Positions 15,981 through 22,956 of a stretch of DNA of 64,000 nucleotides are shown here, in pieces. Under the pieces are notes generated by a model. The model searched no databases. It was not told the DNA's origin and worked only from the letters and a program-made list of their open reading frames with translations. How positions within the stretch are numbered: the stretch's first letter is position 1; each line of letters opens with the position of its first letter. Position numbers and translations under genes: made by a program. The stretch lies in NCBI RefSeq assembly GCF_007096885.1, contig NZ_VJNO01000014.1, positions 1 through 64,000 of the forward strand, written 5' to 3'. Origin of the DNA: Streptomyces sp. 130. Lineage in GTDB: Bacteria; Actinomycetota; Actinomycetes; Streptomycetales; Streptomycetaceae.

Positions 15981-16419
15981 GTCGGCCGCCGCCCGCTCAG
16001 CGCAGCGCGACCGCGACACGCCTCAGGAAGAGACGGAAAGTTCCGCCCGTCTCCTGTCCCCCGCCCAGTCCCCCACCGGCAACGGCGCGTTCACCTACGC
16101 CGGTCCGGCCACATGGTCGCGTCCACGCCAACTTGAGTGCCTGCCCGCCTCGCCCACCCTCGTGAACAAGCCTTTCCCTCTCATCACTTCAGTCTCACCA
16201 GCACCAACCAGCCGTATTTCGCACCGTGGGTTACTGCGGACGCTTTGTGGATCAACACCACCGAGTCTCTGTTCGCTATTGCCTCGACGCGGGAATGCTG
16301 TGATTCGACGCAAATCCGCGTATCGCCAGGGCTTGGGACGGACGAACGTGCGCCCGCAGCGGACGGCATAGGGTACAGATGATCGAATTCCTGGCGCGAG
16401 CGAACTGGTGGGAATCCCC
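15981..16419. other. Gene-free, AT-richer stretch
   Basis: No ORF here has Streptomyces-like codon use. From about 16150 to 16380 GC falls noticeably (for example around TTTCGCACCGTGGGTTACTG). It could be the remains of a transferred gene. The only open frame of size (minus, 16184-16432) has no family features. I see no promoter or hairpin worth calling. Confidence 0.4.
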
Positions 16420-16725
16420 GTGACAGCATCACTGACGTGCAGGAAGACTCACTCCCTGGAAGCGGGACACGCCTACGCCTGGGAAACCGCGGAAGGTGTC
16501 ACCGGACACATTCTGATCGACCGGGATATATCAGTCGCCCGCCCCTGCACGCCGGAGGGGACAACCCTCGGCGACATGCTCCTCGACAAAAGAATCGGAA
16601 ATGTGGAAAATCCCGACCCGGACCCGAAAGTCCGCCGTGCTTTCCTGATCGCGGCATCGGTGATCTTCCAGGAAGCGGAGCGGCAGGGGCGACTGCCTGA
16701 CGACATCACGCGCACCTACTGGTAG
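16420..16725 (+). CDS. Small hypothetical protein
   Basis: 101 residues beginning MTASLTCRKTHSL, acidic centre (ILIDRDISVARPC, PDPDPKVRR) and ending with a helix (AFLIAASVIFQEAERQG). No family recognised, no signal peptide, no membrane segment. The GTG at 16420 lies 7 bases after GGTGGG; an in-frame GTG at 16408 is the alternative. Base composition is lower in GC than its surroundings. It sits just beyond the WhiJ-like locus and may belong to it or be an orphan; no function can be assigned. Confidence 0.6.
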   Translation: MTASLTCRKTHSLEAGHAYAWETAEGVTGHILIDRDISVARPCTPEGTTLGDMLLDKRIGNVENPDPDPKVRRAFLIAASVIFQEAERQGRLPDDITRTYW

Positions 16726-16861
16726 GCGCCCACGTCACCACCCGAGAGGCCGAGCTCTCCCCGAGCCCGGCCTCTCGGCCTGCCGCGAGGGGCGCGCAGT
16801 CGCGTCACTCCGTCCACAGCGGGGACGGACGTCCACCGGCACAGCCCCTCCCGTCGCGAAC

Positions 16862-17026
16862 TCATGTGCGCTTGCCGTGTTCCGCCGCCACGTGCCGCCT
16901 GCGCAGCACCCGGGCGTCCGTCTCCCGGCTCCCGTCCCGCTCGCTCCGGGCGACGGCCTCTTCGAGGTCGAACTCCTGGCACGTGCGGCACGGTTCGGGC
17001 TCCTCCGGGCCCTCCGGGGCGCTCAC
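16862..17026 (-). CDS. Small CxxC protein of a WhiJ-type locus
   Basis: 54 residues, acidic start (MSAPEGPEEPEP), one CRTC motif, then a charged helix ending DARVLRRRHVAAEHG. Short proteins with this layout recur next to DUF5753/DUF397 genes in Streptomyces. The GTG at 17026 overlaps the stop of the preceding 79-codon gene (GTGA), implying coupled translation. CxxC alone could bind half a metal site or form a disulfide. Function unknown. A fragment of its 3' end is duplicated at 15917. Confidence 0.7.
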   Translation of the reverse strand: MSAPEGPEEPEPCRTCQEFDLEEAVARSERDGSRETDARVLRRRHVAAEHGKRT

Positions 17027-17262
17027 GCGACCTCGCCCCGGCTGCGGGCGTTCTCCCGGGCGGTGCGCGCCGCGAGCCGTTCGGCGGGGGTCGCGTCCCG
17101 GGTGTGCTCGGGCCGCACCTCCCACTCCGTACCGCCCTTCGGCGACCGGAGCGTCCAGTAGGGGCCGGCGACCCCCCGGAACTCCCCGACCAGCGGCTGA
17201 TCCCACCGGCCGACGTCCACGACGATCGCCCCGATGGCCGGAACCTGCTCCTCTGCGGGCAT
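17023..17262 (-). CDS. Small conserved hypothetical protein of a WhiJ-type locus
   Basis: 79 residues: MPAEEQVPAIGAIVVDVGRW, then GEFRGVAGPYWTLRSPKGGT and a helical tail rich in Arg/Glu (AERLAARTARENARS). The Gly/Trp-rich beta-like core looks like a small barrel; no named domain is recognised. The ATG at 17262 has GGAGAGG eight bases upstream. It is divergent from the DUF5753 regulator and co-translated with the 54-codon gene, so the three probably form one regulatory module. Confidence 0.75.
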   Translation of the reverse strand: MPAEEQVPAIGAIVVDVGRWDQPLVGEFRGVAGPYWTLRSPKGGTEWEVRPEHTRDATPAERLAARTARENARSRGEVA

Positions 17263-17312
17263 AGCCGTTCCTCTCCGTAGTCATTCCACTACCAAGCGGA
17301 CTCAGCGTGGCT

Positions 17313-17344
17313 TAGAGTCGGGGCCCGTTCAACGTGTCAGTTGA
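17313..17344 (+). promoter_or_regulatory. Candidate promoter and operator of the WhiJ-like gene
   Basis: TAGAGT (17313-17318) fits a Streptomyces -10. Downstream, TCAAC (17329-17333) and GTTGA (17340-17344) form a dyad with a 6-base spacer where the adjacent helix-turn-helix protein could bind as an autorepressor. No clear -35 is seen. Confidence 0.4.
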
Positions 17345-17367
17345 GAACGAAAGGTCGGTGACGCCCC

Positions 17368-18204
17368 TTGAACCGCAAGGAGTTAGAGCCCGACAGCAGT
17401 CCACAGGCCGCCTTCGGCGCACGTATCCGCAGCATGCGCGAGGCCCGGGGATGGAAGCAGGAGAACCTGGCCGAACACACGGGCTACTCCAGTACGCACA
17501 TCTCGGCCGTGGAAACTGGTCGCAAGATGCCAACGCTCCGTTTTTCGCGCCAGGCTGACATCGCGTTCGGCATCCAGGAAACCGTTGACACGTTCGAGCG
17601 CGCGTGGCGCGAGATCCGGCACGGGTCGCTACTGGAGGGCTTCCCTCAGTACGTGGGCTACGAGGCCCGCGCCGTCGAACTCCGCCTGTACGAGATCGGG
17701 ATCATCCCCGGCCTGCTCCAGACCCCGGAGTACGCGAGGGTGCTGGCCGAGAGCGCCGTGCAGCGCGGAGCGATCGCACGGGAGCAGGCCGACGAGCGCG
17801 TCACGGTCCTGACGGAACGGCAGGCGGCGCTCGTGCGCCCCAAACCGCCCATGCTCTTCGTCACCCTGGACGAGAGCTGCATCCGTCGCCCCGTGGGCGG
17901 TCCGGCCGTCATGAACGCCCAGCTGGATCGGCTGATTGAGTTCGCCGAGCTCCCCAACACCGTTCTTCAGATCGCTCCGTATGAGATGGGGGAACTGCGA
18001 ACGTTCAACCTGCCTGTCACTCTCCTGACCCTTCCGGATCGCTCCGTGGTCTGCTACGCCGAGTCCCAGACCCAGGGCCATCTCGACCGCGAAAGCGCGT
18101 CAGTACTACCCGTGTTGACGGCCTACCATCAGCTACAGGCCATCGCGTTGTCCCAGAAGGCGTCCGTGGCCATGATCAGGCAATTACGAAAGGGCACATC
18201 GTGA
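17368..18204 (+). CDS. WhiJ/Scr1-like XRE regulator with DUF5753, two TTA codons
   Basis: 278 residues. Cro/C1-type helix-turn-helix at about 15-70 (FGARIRSMREARGWKQENLA, SSTHISAVETGRKMP) and a DUF5753 sensor domain at about 95-270 (EARAVELRLYEIGIIPGLLQ, TPEYARVLAE). Relatives (WhiJ, Scr1) control development or antibiotic production together with a small DUF397 partner, which follows immediately. The start is the TTG at 17368; no other start precedes the HTH. Codon 6 (17383-17385) and codon 273 (18184-18186) are TTA, read only by the bldA tRNA, so full expression should be delayed to late growth. The stop overlaps the DUF397 start (GTGA). Confidence 0.92.
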   Translation: MNRKELEPDSSPQAAFGARIRSMREARGWKQENLAEHTGYSSTHISAVETGRKMPTLRFSRQADIAFGIQETVDTFERAWREIRHGSLLEGFPQYVGYEARAVELRLYEIGIIPGLLQTPEYARVLAESAVQRGAIAREQADERVTVLTERQAALVRPKPPMLFVTLDESCIRRPVGGPAVMNAQLDRLIEFAELPNTVLQIAPYEMGELRTFNLPVTLLTLPDRSVVCYAESQTQGHLDRESASVLPVLTAYHQLQAIALSQKASVAMIRQLRKGTS

Positions 18205-18410
18205 CGACCGAATCTCCTCGCTGGTACACGTCCTCGTACAGCGACAACGGCGGCCAGTGCGTCCAGGTCGCCACCAACCTCGCCGTCTCCACCGGCACGG
18301 TCCCCGTCCGCGACTCCAAGCGGCCGAGCGGCCCCGCCCTCGGTCTCCACGCCGACGTGTACGCCGCCTTCGTCGCGGGCATCAAGGACGGCAGGTTCGA
18401 CACCGTCTGA
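18201..18410 (+). CDS. DUF397 protein, first copy
   Basis: 69 residues, typical DUF397: WYTSSYSDNGGQCVQVATNL, then VPVRDSKRPSGPAL and FVAGIKDGRFD. DUF397 proteins are small partners that counteract or modulate the preceding DUF5753 regulator, in a toxin-antitoxin-like manner for Scr1/Scr2 pairs. The GTG at 18201 overlaps the regulator stop by four bases. It has 24 bp to a second copy. Confidence 0.92.
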   Translation: MTTESPRWYTSSYSDNGGQCVQVATNLAVSTGTVPVRDSKRPSGPALGLHADVYAAFVAGIKDGRFDTV

Positions 18411-18434
18411 TCCACCCCTACGAAGGGAAGCCCC

Positions 18435-18656
18435 GTGGCGACAGAGACCCCCCGCTGGTACACCTCCTCGTACAGCGACAACGGCGGCGCCTGCGTCCAG
18501 GTCGCCACCAACCTCGTCGCCACCACCGGCACCATCCCCGTCCGGGACTCCAAGGTCCCGGACGGGCCCGCCCTCGCCCTCCACGCCGGAGCGTTCACCG
18601 CCTTCGTCGCGGGACTCAAGCGTGACGGGTTCAGCCCGGCCCGGGACCTGTCCTGA
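18435..18656 (+). CDS. DUF397 protein, second copy
   Basis: 73 residues, closely related to the preceding gene (WYTSSYSDNGGACVQVATNL and VPVRDSKVPDGPAL) but with a longer tail ending PARDLS. The GTG at 18435 has GAAGGGAAG nine bases upstream. The pair is a tandem duplication; two partners for one regulator may differ in specificity or dosage. Confidence 0.92.
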   Translation: MATETPRWYTSSYSDNGGACVQVATNLVATTGTIPVRDSKVPDGPALALHAGAFTAFVAGLKRDGFSPARDLS

Positions 18657-18670
18657 GCTGAGATCGCCCC

Positions 18671-18753
18671 CCTGCCCCCCTCCGTGGCGAGCCACGCCCT
18701 CATTGCGTAAGGTTCACTCGACGCGAGTAACTATTACAGCCCAGGGGGGCAGG
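18671..18753 (+). promoter_or_regulatory. Upstream region of GNAT gene with two dyads
   Basis: An 11-bp perfect inverted pair (CCTGCCCCCCT at 18671-18681, complement at 18743-18753) brackets a second dyad ACTCG-ACG-CGAGT (18716-18728). A possible -10 TATTAC is at about 18732. The right arm of the large pair covers the ribosome-binding region of the GNAT gene. Confidence 0.4.
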
Positions 18754-18758
18754 CGGCG

Positions 18759-19412
18759 ATGTCGGACATCGGGATCAGTGAGCTCGTGCGGATGTGGATC
18801 GACGGCTGGATCGAGTCCCGGGGCGCCTCCGACCCGGTCTGCGAGCCGTGGGGGTGGACGATCGACGTCGGGCAGCCCCGTCACGTCGCCCGGCACGTGG
18901 TGCCGGAGCCCACCGAGGCCGATGTGCGCAAGATCGTCGCCGGAACGAGCGCGCCCGGGACGTGGCTGAAGCTGTTCGCCGAGGACGAGGCGGTCCTGCC
19001 CTGGCTCGGGCCGGGCTGGCAGCGCGATGTCCCCGGTTACCTGATGACCCGCCCGCTGGCACCGGAGCCTCACGAGATACCGGCCGGCTACACGCTCACC
19101 AACTGGACCCGGGGCGGCGTCACCCGTGTGCTGGTCCGCACGCAGGCCGGGCACTTCGCCGCCCGTGGACAGATGGCCCAGGTGGGCAGCCATGCCGTGG
19201 CCGACCAGATCGAAACCGCCGCCGAGCACCGGCGCAAGGGCCTCGGCGGCCTGGTGATGCGTACGCTTCAGAGCTCCGCGTACGAAGCCGGCGCGCGGAC
19301 CGGCCTCCTGGTCGGCACGCCCGAGGGCCAGGCGCTCTACTCCTCTCTGGGCTGGACCACCCGCTCCCCGATGGCCAGCCTCTGGTACGAGCCGTCGGAG
19401 GCCGCCCGCTGA
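18759..19412 (+). CDS. GNAT family N-acetyltransferase
   Basis: 217 residues. The C-terminal half has the acetyl-CoA motif A (ETAAEHRRKGLGGLVMRTLQ) and motif B (TGLLVGTPEGQALYSSLGW). The N-terminal half is a GNAT-like extension (MWIDGWIESRGASDPVCEPW). It transfers an acetyl group to an unknown amine, cytoplasmic. The ATG at 18759 is preceded by GGGGGGCAGG. It converges on the MarR gene with 36 bp between stops. Confidence 0.88.
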   Translation: MSDIGISELVRMWIDGWIESRGASDPVCEPWGWTIDVGQPRHVARHVVPEPTEADVRKIVAGTSAPGTWLKLFAEDEAVLPWLGPGWQRDVPGYLMTRPLAPEPHEIPAGYTLTNWTRGGVTRVLVRTQAGHFAARGQMAQVGSHAVADQIETAAEHRRKGLGGLVMRTLQSSAYEAGARTGLLVGTPEGQALYSSLGWTTRSPMASLWYEPSEAAR

Positions 19413-19448
19413 CCTACGCGGCACCGTTCCGATCCCCGTGCCGCGAGA

Positions 19449-19919
19449 TCAGAGCGGTGTCTGGTCGAGTCCGCTGATCCGGCGCAGCATGTCCAGGAAC
19501 CGGGCCCGCTCGTCCGGGTTCAGCGGAGCCAGCAGTTCCGCGTTGGCCCGGTCGCCCGCCGCCGTGCACTCCTCCAGGCGGCGGCGCCCCGCCGCCGTCA
19601 CGCTCACCGCGTTCTTGCGGCGGTCCTTCGGGTCCGGGGCGCGGACGATCAGGGACTCCTCCTGAAGGTCGTTCAGGATGCCGACCAGGTCCTTTGGGTC
19701 GAGCGCGACCGCGCGGCCCAGGTCGGCCTGGGCGACCGGTTCCAGGTCCTCGGCCGCCGCGAGCACCACGTGGTGCCACATCTTCATGCCGTGCCCGGCC
19801 AGCGCATCCGCCACCAAGGACCGGCCGCGCGCCGCCGCCCGGCCCAGGAGCCAGCTCGGGAGCGGGCGGATGCGGCTCGGGGCCGTCGTGGCTGCTGCCT
19901 TGTCTGCCATGCCTCGCAT
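19449..19919 (-). CDS. MarR family transcriptional regulator
   Basis: 156 residues. The winged helix at about 60-125 contains AQADLGRAVALDPKDLVGIL and the wing PDPKDRRKNAVSVTAAGRRR. MarR proteins are dimeric, ligand-releasable repressors. It is divergent from the zinc-type quinone oxidoreductase at 20006, and a near-perfect palindrome sits between them, so it very likely represses that gene and itself. The start is the ATG at 19919, or the one three codons later at 19910. Confidence 0.92.
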   Translation of the reverse strand: MRGMADKAAATTAPSRIRPLPSWLLGRAAARGRSLVADALAGHGMKMWHHVVLAAAEDLEPVAQADLGRAVALDPKDLVGILNDLQEESLIVRAPDPKDRRKNAVSVTAAGRRRLEECTAAGDRANAELLAPLNPDERARFLDMLRRISGLDQTPL

Positions 19920-19932
19920 CGTATCCAGGAAT

Positions 19933-19979
19933 CGTTGGACTTCCCCACGACTTTGAGCTTACCGTTGGGATTCCCAACG
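19933..19979. promoter_or_regulatory. MarR operator pair
   Basis: CGTTGGGATTCCCAACG (19963-19979) is a perfect 8-bp inverted repeat about a central T. A degenerate copy begins CGTTGGACTT at 19933, 30 bp away. Both lie between the divergent MarR and oxidoreductase genes. Confidence 0.7.
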
Positions 19980-20005
19980 AACCCGGTCGGTCGGAGGTCA
20001 TCACC

Positions 20006-20932
20006 ATGCGGCGCATTCGGTATGAACACAGCGGCGGGCCCGAGGTGTTGTTCGAGGAGGACGCGCCCGTTCCCGCGCCCGGCCCCGGCGAACTCCTCGT
20101 CAAGGTCCAGGCGGTCGGCGTCACCCTCCCAGTCGTGCGAAAAGTCCGCGAGAGCCGGGAGCCCATCCCGCTCGGCGGCGAGATCGCCGGGGAGGTGGCG
20201 GCGCTGGGGGACGGCGCGAGCGCGCACACCGTGGGCGACCGGGTCACCGGCCTCTGCTTCGGGCATGCGTACGCCGAGTACGCCCTGCTGAACCAGACGA
20301 TGGCGTCCGCCATCCCCGCCGGGGCCACCGCCCAGGACGCCGTCGCGCTCGTCCGCAGCGGCGCCATCGCGCTCGGGGTCCTGGAGGCCGCCCGGCCCGA
20401 GAAGGGCGAGTCGGTCCTCGTCACGGCCGCCGCGAGCGGGGTCGGGCACCTGGCCCTCCAGCTCGCCCGGCTCCGGGGCGCGTCCCGGGTCGTGGCGGCC
20501 GTGGGCGATCCGGCGAAGGCGGACTTCGTGCGGTCGCTCGGGGCCGACGAGGTGGTGACGTACACCGACGAGAGCTGGGGCGAACCCTGCGACATCGTCC
20601 TGGACGCGGTCGGCGGCGATCTCCTCCCCCGGGCCGTCCGCGCACTCGCCCCCGGCGGCCGGCTCGTCGCCTACAGCTCGGGCGGCGGCACGATCGAGGC
20701 TTACGACCTCCTCGTCGGCGGCACGTCGGTCATCGGCTTCCAGGTGGCGCACATCGCCCGGACCCGGCCCGCGCTCTACGCCCAATGGATCGCCGAACTG
20801 TGGGCGCTGCACGCCGAGGGCAGCCTGCGCCCCGCCGTCCACGCGGCCCACCCGCTCGCCGACGCGGCCCTCGCGCACGCCGCGATCGAGAACAGGGCCA
20901 ACCGGGGCAAGGTCGTCCTCGTGGTCCCGTGA
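20006..20932 (+). CDS. Zinc-type alcohol dehydrogenase-like quinone oxidoreductase
   Basis: 308 residues, medium-chain dehydrogenase/reductase of the quinone oxidoreductase (QOR/zeta-crystallin) class. GroES-like N-domain (residues 1-115), then the Rossmann motif VLVTAAASGVGHLALQLARL at about 140, and VLDAVGGDLLPRAVRALAPG. Catalytic zinc cysteines are absent, as expected for QORs. It uses NADPH to reduce quinones or enones. The ATG at 20006 has GGAGGTCATC upstream. It is probably induced when MarR leaves the palindrome at 19963. Confidence 0.92.
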   Translation: MRRIRYEHSGGPEVLFEEDAPVPAPGPGELLVKVQAVGVTLPVVRKVRESREPIPLGGEIAGEVAALGDGASAHTVGDRVTGLCFGHAYAEYALLNQTMASAIPAGATAQDAVALVRSGAIALGVLEAARPEKGESVLVTAAASGVGHLALQLARLRGASRVVAAVGDPAKADFVRSLGADEVVTYTDESWGEPCDIVLDAVGGDLLPRAVRALAPGGRLVAYSSGGGTIEAYDLLVGGTSVIGFQVAHIARTRPALYAQWIAELWALHAEGSLRPAVHAAHPLADAALAHAAIENRANRGKVVLVVP

Positions 20933-21002
20933 GATCTCGCCGCACGCCGGCCGGTCGGCAAATCCGTTGCGGCGGAACAGGCGGACGCGGCACTACTCCG
21001 CC

Positions 21003-22058
21003 ATGAGCAGAGACGCCGAGGTCATCGTGCTCGCCCGCCGGGCGCACGAAGCAATGGAACCCCTGACCAAGGACGATCCGGAACGAACGTGGCGGGGCCG
21101 CTTCGTTCCGATCGTGGGGCACTGGGACTACGGGATCGGGTGGCCCCCGGAACTGGACAAGGTACGTGCCCGCAAGGGCCTGCTCAGGCACCTGGAGTCG
21201 CTGCCGTGGCCGGATCCGCTGACGGTGCAGGTCCTTCTGCGCGACCAGGACGACGACTGCTTCGGGCTGTGGATGTTCCAGGAGGGCCGGCTCGTGGAGG
21301 TCGTCCTCCCGCGCACCGAGCGCTTCCACATGGCGGCACCGCCCGACGAGTACGTCGAACCCGACCCCGGCATGCTGCTGCGCACGGACGGGCACGAGTC
21401 CCTGCCCGAGCAGCCCCCGGAGGCGCTCCGTGACACCCGCCTGCCCTGGACTCACCGCGCGAGGAGGCCGACTCGCCGCCGAATCGCCCTACTCCGCGTG
21501 CTCCTTCAGGAACGCCCCCGCGTGCGCCGCCGCCTCCTCCTTCGTCGGGAACGCGCGCCCCGCGTCGTCCGTACCGTCGGCGCCCCGGCCCGACCAGCAC
21601 CAGCCCCCCGGCACCTCGTCCCAGCTCAACTCGGCCCTCCCGCCGAACAGTTCCAGCGTGCTCCCCTCGCGCCGCTTCCCCACCGCGTCCGGCCACTTCT
21701 TGCGGGCGCCCTGCCGGGTGATCCCCCAGGCGGCACCCAGCCGTTCATAGCTCGCGCCGTACGAGCCGGCCGTCCGGGCGGCTATCGCGGTCAGCCGCCT
21801 GACCTCCTCGTCCACCACCTTCCACGCGGCCAGGACGGACAGCGACACCTCTACCGGCTCCGCCGCCCACATCCGGTCCGGCGGCAGCCCCGTCGCCCGC
21901 GCCCGGAGGGACGCGGCCACCGGATTCAGCGCCTCCAGCAGCGCCGCGTCCAGGGCCACCCGGTCCACGTCGTCCTGACCCGTCACCGCGCCCTCGATCT
22001 CCCCAGAGTTCTCCATGCCCGCAACTTTAGTTGTCGGAATGCGATTCGACAACCCTAG
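21003..22058 (+). CDS. Conserved hypothetical protein; reading frame lacks a proper stop
   Basis: The first about 145 codons (21003 to about 21440) look like a real protein: MSRDAEVIVLARRAHEAMEP, RFVPIVGHWDYGIGWPPELD and PWPDPLTVQVLLRDQDDD, acidic and soluble. After LRDTRLPW the frame turns into Arg/Pro-rich text antisense to the HTH gene at 21489-22016 and only stops at 22058. The true product is likely about 145 residues; a one-base shift near 21430 would end it at once. This suggests a frameshift or stop loss, or a sequencing error. No named family is recognised. Confidence 0.45.
   Translation: MSRDAEVIVLARRAHEAMEPLTKDDPERTWRGRFVPIVGHWDYGIGWPPELDKVRARKGLLRHLESLPWPDPLTVQVLLRDQDDDCFGLWMFQEGRLVEVVLPRTERFHMAAPPDEYVEPDPGMLLRTDGHESLPEQPPEALRDTRLPWTHRARRPTRRRIALLRVLLQERPRVRRRLLLRRERAPRVVRTVGAPARPAPAPRHLVPAQLGPPAEQFQRAPLAPLPHRVRPLLAGALPGDPPGGTQPFIARAVRAGRPGGYRGQPPDLLVHHLPRGQDGQRHLYRLRRPHPVRRQPRRPRPEGRGHRIQRLQQRRVQGHPVHVVLTRHRALDLPRVLHARNFSCRNAIRQP
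21489..22016 (-). CDS. HTH-containing hypothetical regulator
   Basis: 175 residues. Centre: VLAAWKVVDEEVRRLTAIAA, then SYERLGAAWGITRQGARKKW, which reads as a sigma-70-region-4-like helix-turn-helix. C-terminal segment: GGWCWSGRGADGTDDAGRAF and PTKEEAAAHAGAFLKEHAE. Probably DNA-binding. The ATG at 22016 has no Shine-Dalgarno but sits exactly where transcription should begin (see the promoter at 22022), so the mRNA is probably leaderless. The frame continues to 22052. Two palindromes over the promoter suggest autoregulation. Confidence 0.8.
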   Translation of the reverse strand: MENSGEIEGAVTGQDDVDRVALDAALLEALNPVAASLRARATGLPPDRMWAAEPVEVSLSVLAAWKVVDEEVRRLTAIAARTAGSYGASYERLGAAWGITRQGARKKWPDAVGKRREGSTLELFGGRAELSWDEVPGGWCWSGRGADGTDDAGRAFPTKEEAAAHAGAFLKEHAE

Positions 22059-22063
22059 TTGTC
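22022..22063 (-). promoter_or_regulatory. Leaderless promoter with two CAAC-N4-GTTG operators
   Basis: Minus strand: -35 TTGTCG (22052-22047), 17 bases, -10 TAAAGT (22029-22024), then 7 bases to the A of ATG at 22016. The dyads CAAC-TTTA-GTTG (22022-22033) and CAAC-CCTA-GTTG (22050-22061) lie on the -10 and -35, 28 bp apart, each followed by TC. The geometry fits a repressor that blocks RNA polymerase. Confidence 0.65.
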
Positions 22064-22146
22064 CAACTTTTCGCCCCCTACCTCACGCCCCCGCCCCACC
22101 ACAACTCCCGGCCGGACTCCCGAATACGGCGCCTACGCTTGCCACC

Positions 22147-22953
22147 ATGCCCATCCCACCCGCATATGCCCTGGTCGCCACCGACCTCGACGGCACCCTG
22201 CTGCGCGGCGACGACACCGTCAGCCCCCGCACCCGCGCCTCGCTCGCCCTGGCCCGCGCGGCCGGTGCCCGCCACCTGGTCGTCACCGGGCGCCCCGTGC
22301 CCGGCGTGCGGGAGCTGCTGGACGGGCTCGGGTACGAGGGGCTGGCCGTCTGCGGGCAGGGCACGCAGGTCTACGACGCCGGGGCCCGGCGCACCGTCCG
22401 GGCCGTCACGCTCGACCGGGAGGCGGCCGGCACCGCGCTCGGGAAGATCGAGGCCCAGGTGGGCCAGGTCTTCGCCGCCGTCGACCAGGACGGGGCCGAG
22501 GGGCGCACCCTCATCGAGCCCGGCTACCGGCTGCCGCACGCCACGCTGCCCGCGCAGCGCACCCGGCACCGCGACGAGCTGTGGGCCGAGCCGGTGATCA
22601 AGGTGCTCATCCGGCACCCGGAGCTGAGCGACGAGGCGCTGACCGCCGAGGCCCGCGCGGTCGTCGGGGACCTCGCCACGGTGACGCACTCCGGACCGGG
22701 GACCGTCGAGCTCCAGCCGTACGGCATCGACAAGGGCGCCGGGATCGCGCTCGCCGCCGAGGAGCTGGGCGTGGACCCGCGCAGCGCGATCGCCTTCGGC
22801 GACATGCCCAACGACCTGCCGATGTTCCGCAGCTGCGGCTACGGCGTCGCCATGGGCAACGCCCACCCCGAGCTGCGCGCGGCGGCCGACGAGGTCACGC
22901 TGTCCAACGAGGAGGACGGGATAGCGGTCGTCCTGGAGCGCGTCTTCGGATGA
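22147..22953 (+). CDS. HAD-superfamily (Cof-type) hydrolase
   Basis: 268 residues. HAD motif I DLDGTLL (Asp nucleophile near residue 13), motif II VVTGR, and motifs III/IV IDKGAGIALAAEELG and IAFGDMPNDLPMF. The C2b cap sits between about 85 and 190. Family enzymes dephosphorylate sugar phosphates, nucleotides or cofactors; the substrate is not predictable. The ATG at 22147 lies seven bases after TACGCT, so the transcript may be leaderless. It ends three bases from the convergent TetR gene. Confidence 0.92.
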   Translation: MPIPPAYALVATDLDGTLLRGDDTVSPRTRASLALARAAGARHLVVTGRPVPGVRELLDGLGYEGLAVCGQGTQVYDAGARRTVRAVTLDREAAGTALGKIEAQVGQVFAAVDQDGAEGRTLIEPGYRLPHATLPAQRTRHRDELWAEPVIKVLIRHPELSDEALTAEARAVVGDLATVTHSGPGTVELQPYGIDKGAGIALAAEELGVDPRSAIAFGDMPNDLPMFRSCGYGVAMGNAHPELRAAADEVTLSNEEDGIAVVLERVFG

Positions 22954-22956
22954 GCC

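Noticed and set aside
16184..16432. 82-codon minus ORF in the AT-richer stretch
   Set aside because: No ribosome site, no homology features and unusual composition; more likely debris than a gene.
16862..17284. 140-codon minus ORF spanning both small WhiJ-locus genes
   Set aside because: Its N-terminal two-thirds are out of frame with the 79-codon gene; only the last 54 codons, from the GTG at 17026, look coding.
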